The position numbers and the translations under genes were made by a program. From assembly GCA_944358415.1 (NCBI GenBank), contig CALVRA010000009.1, positions 1 to 42,801 on the forward strand: a stretch of DNA of 42,801 bases. The letters are read 5' to 3'. Positions 42,524 to 42,801 of this stretch are shown piece after piece; position 1 is the stretch's first letter, and each line of letters begins with the position of its first letter. The DNA comes from an uncultured Bacilli bacterium. Lineage in GTDB: Bacteria > Bacillota_I > Bacilli_A > RF39 > UBA660. The notes beneath the pieces were generated by a model. That model searched no databases, was not told where the DNA came from, and worked only from the letters and a program-made list of their open reading frames with translations.

Positions 42524-42801
42524 TATTTACTTTCTTTAGAAAATTTCATTTCATGGAATTTCTTATTAATTCCTTTTTTACTAAATAAACTTTTAACTGT
42601 ATCAGTAGGAATAGCTCCATTTTGAAGCCATTTTAAAGCTATATCTTCTTTAATATTAATCTCTGCTGGTTCAGACACTGGATTATAAGTACCAACAAGT
42701 TCAATATACTTACCATCTCTTTTAACTCTTGAATCAGCAGCTACAATACGGTAAAATGGTTTTCTTTTAGCTCCCATTCTTAAAAGTCTTAATTTAACTG
42801 C
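42523..42801 (-). CDS. rpsP: 30S ribosomal protein S16 (5' end outside window)
   Basis: The 92 visible codons include [20 protein letters not shown], the standard S16 N-terminus, so the reading frame runs past 42801 and only the start codon is missing. The internal ATG at 42777 (MGAKRK) is therefore not the start. GTYNP and the end region [11 protein letters not shown] are usual. S16 is an early 30S assembly protein. khpA follows with a one-base overlap. Confidence 0.96.
   Translation of the reverse strand, partial: AVKLRLLRMGAKRKPFYRIVAADSRVKRDGKYIELVGTYNPVSEPAEINIKEDIALKWLQNGAIPTDTVKSLFSKKGINKKFHEMKFSKESK

Noticed and set aside
1-42801. CRISPR array, insertion sequences or integrase/prophage genes
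   Set aside because: No regularly spaced direct repeats, transposase or integrase reading frames were seen; the only mobile-type traits are the retron and the dead Xre gene.

Overview
The window is a strongly AT-rich chromosomal segment of a Gram-positive-type bacterium that reads the standard code (TGA is a stop). A glmS ribozyme, a phenylalanine T-box leader, a CIRCE element, ClpC, YqeG/YqeH and an unlinked KhpA/S16 pair all point to Bacillota, probably a Bacilli/Erysipelotrichia-like or uncultured RF39-like gut lineage. This placement is inferred from gene content; no species can be named. Most genes lie on the minus strand. Only the cell-wall cluster (15.6-21.4 kb), a radical SAM gene, a degenerate repressor and a tiny hydrophobic peptide lie on the plus strand.

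Layout. 0-3.5 kb: a redox operon (CcdA, membrane thioredoxin, lipoprotein, cut membrane gene) and a MazG operon with two anchored unknowns. 3.6-6.1 kb: a retron (promoter, msr-msd RNA with a1/a2 repeats, reverse transcriptase) followed without a visible terminator by a DUF6512-like membrane protein, a small Cys/His-rich secreted peptide and a flavodoxin. 6.1-15.4 kb: CIRCE-controlled Hsp20, gltX, an LCP-PASTA wall protein, tRNA-Cys with an unassigned structured region before it, T-box controlled pheST, and a pseudo-metallopeptidase pair. 15.6-21.4 kb: a probable D-aspartate cross-bridge operon (ATP-grasp ligase, aspartate racemase, asparagine synthetase) followed by ribozyme-controlled glmS, so precursors for both the glycan and the peptide part of the wall are made side by side. 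21.4-30.1 kb: ClpC, a dead Xre regulator, a MurJ/SpoVB-type flippase with a 55-residue Cse60-like protein, an M23 hydrolase, a YgjP-like protease and MscL with a zinc ribbon. 30.1-30.5 kb: a probable type I toxin-antitoxin locus. 30.5-42.8 kb: a YfcC-type carrier with a lysine-rich loop, a YhcC-type radical SAM protein, FeoB, a HerA-like ATPase, YqeH/YqeG, an MFS transporter, a D,D-carboxypeptidase, two prepilins, KhpA and ribosomal protein S16 (cut by the window end).

The two loci most worth attention are the complete retron at 4.9-6.1 kb, which has no known effector beside it, and the 23-residue hydrophobic peptide at 30.2 kb. The peptide's mRNA can form a Shine-Dalgarno hairpin or, alternatively, a 24-base-pair end-to-end helix, and a predicted antisense RNA covers its 3' half.
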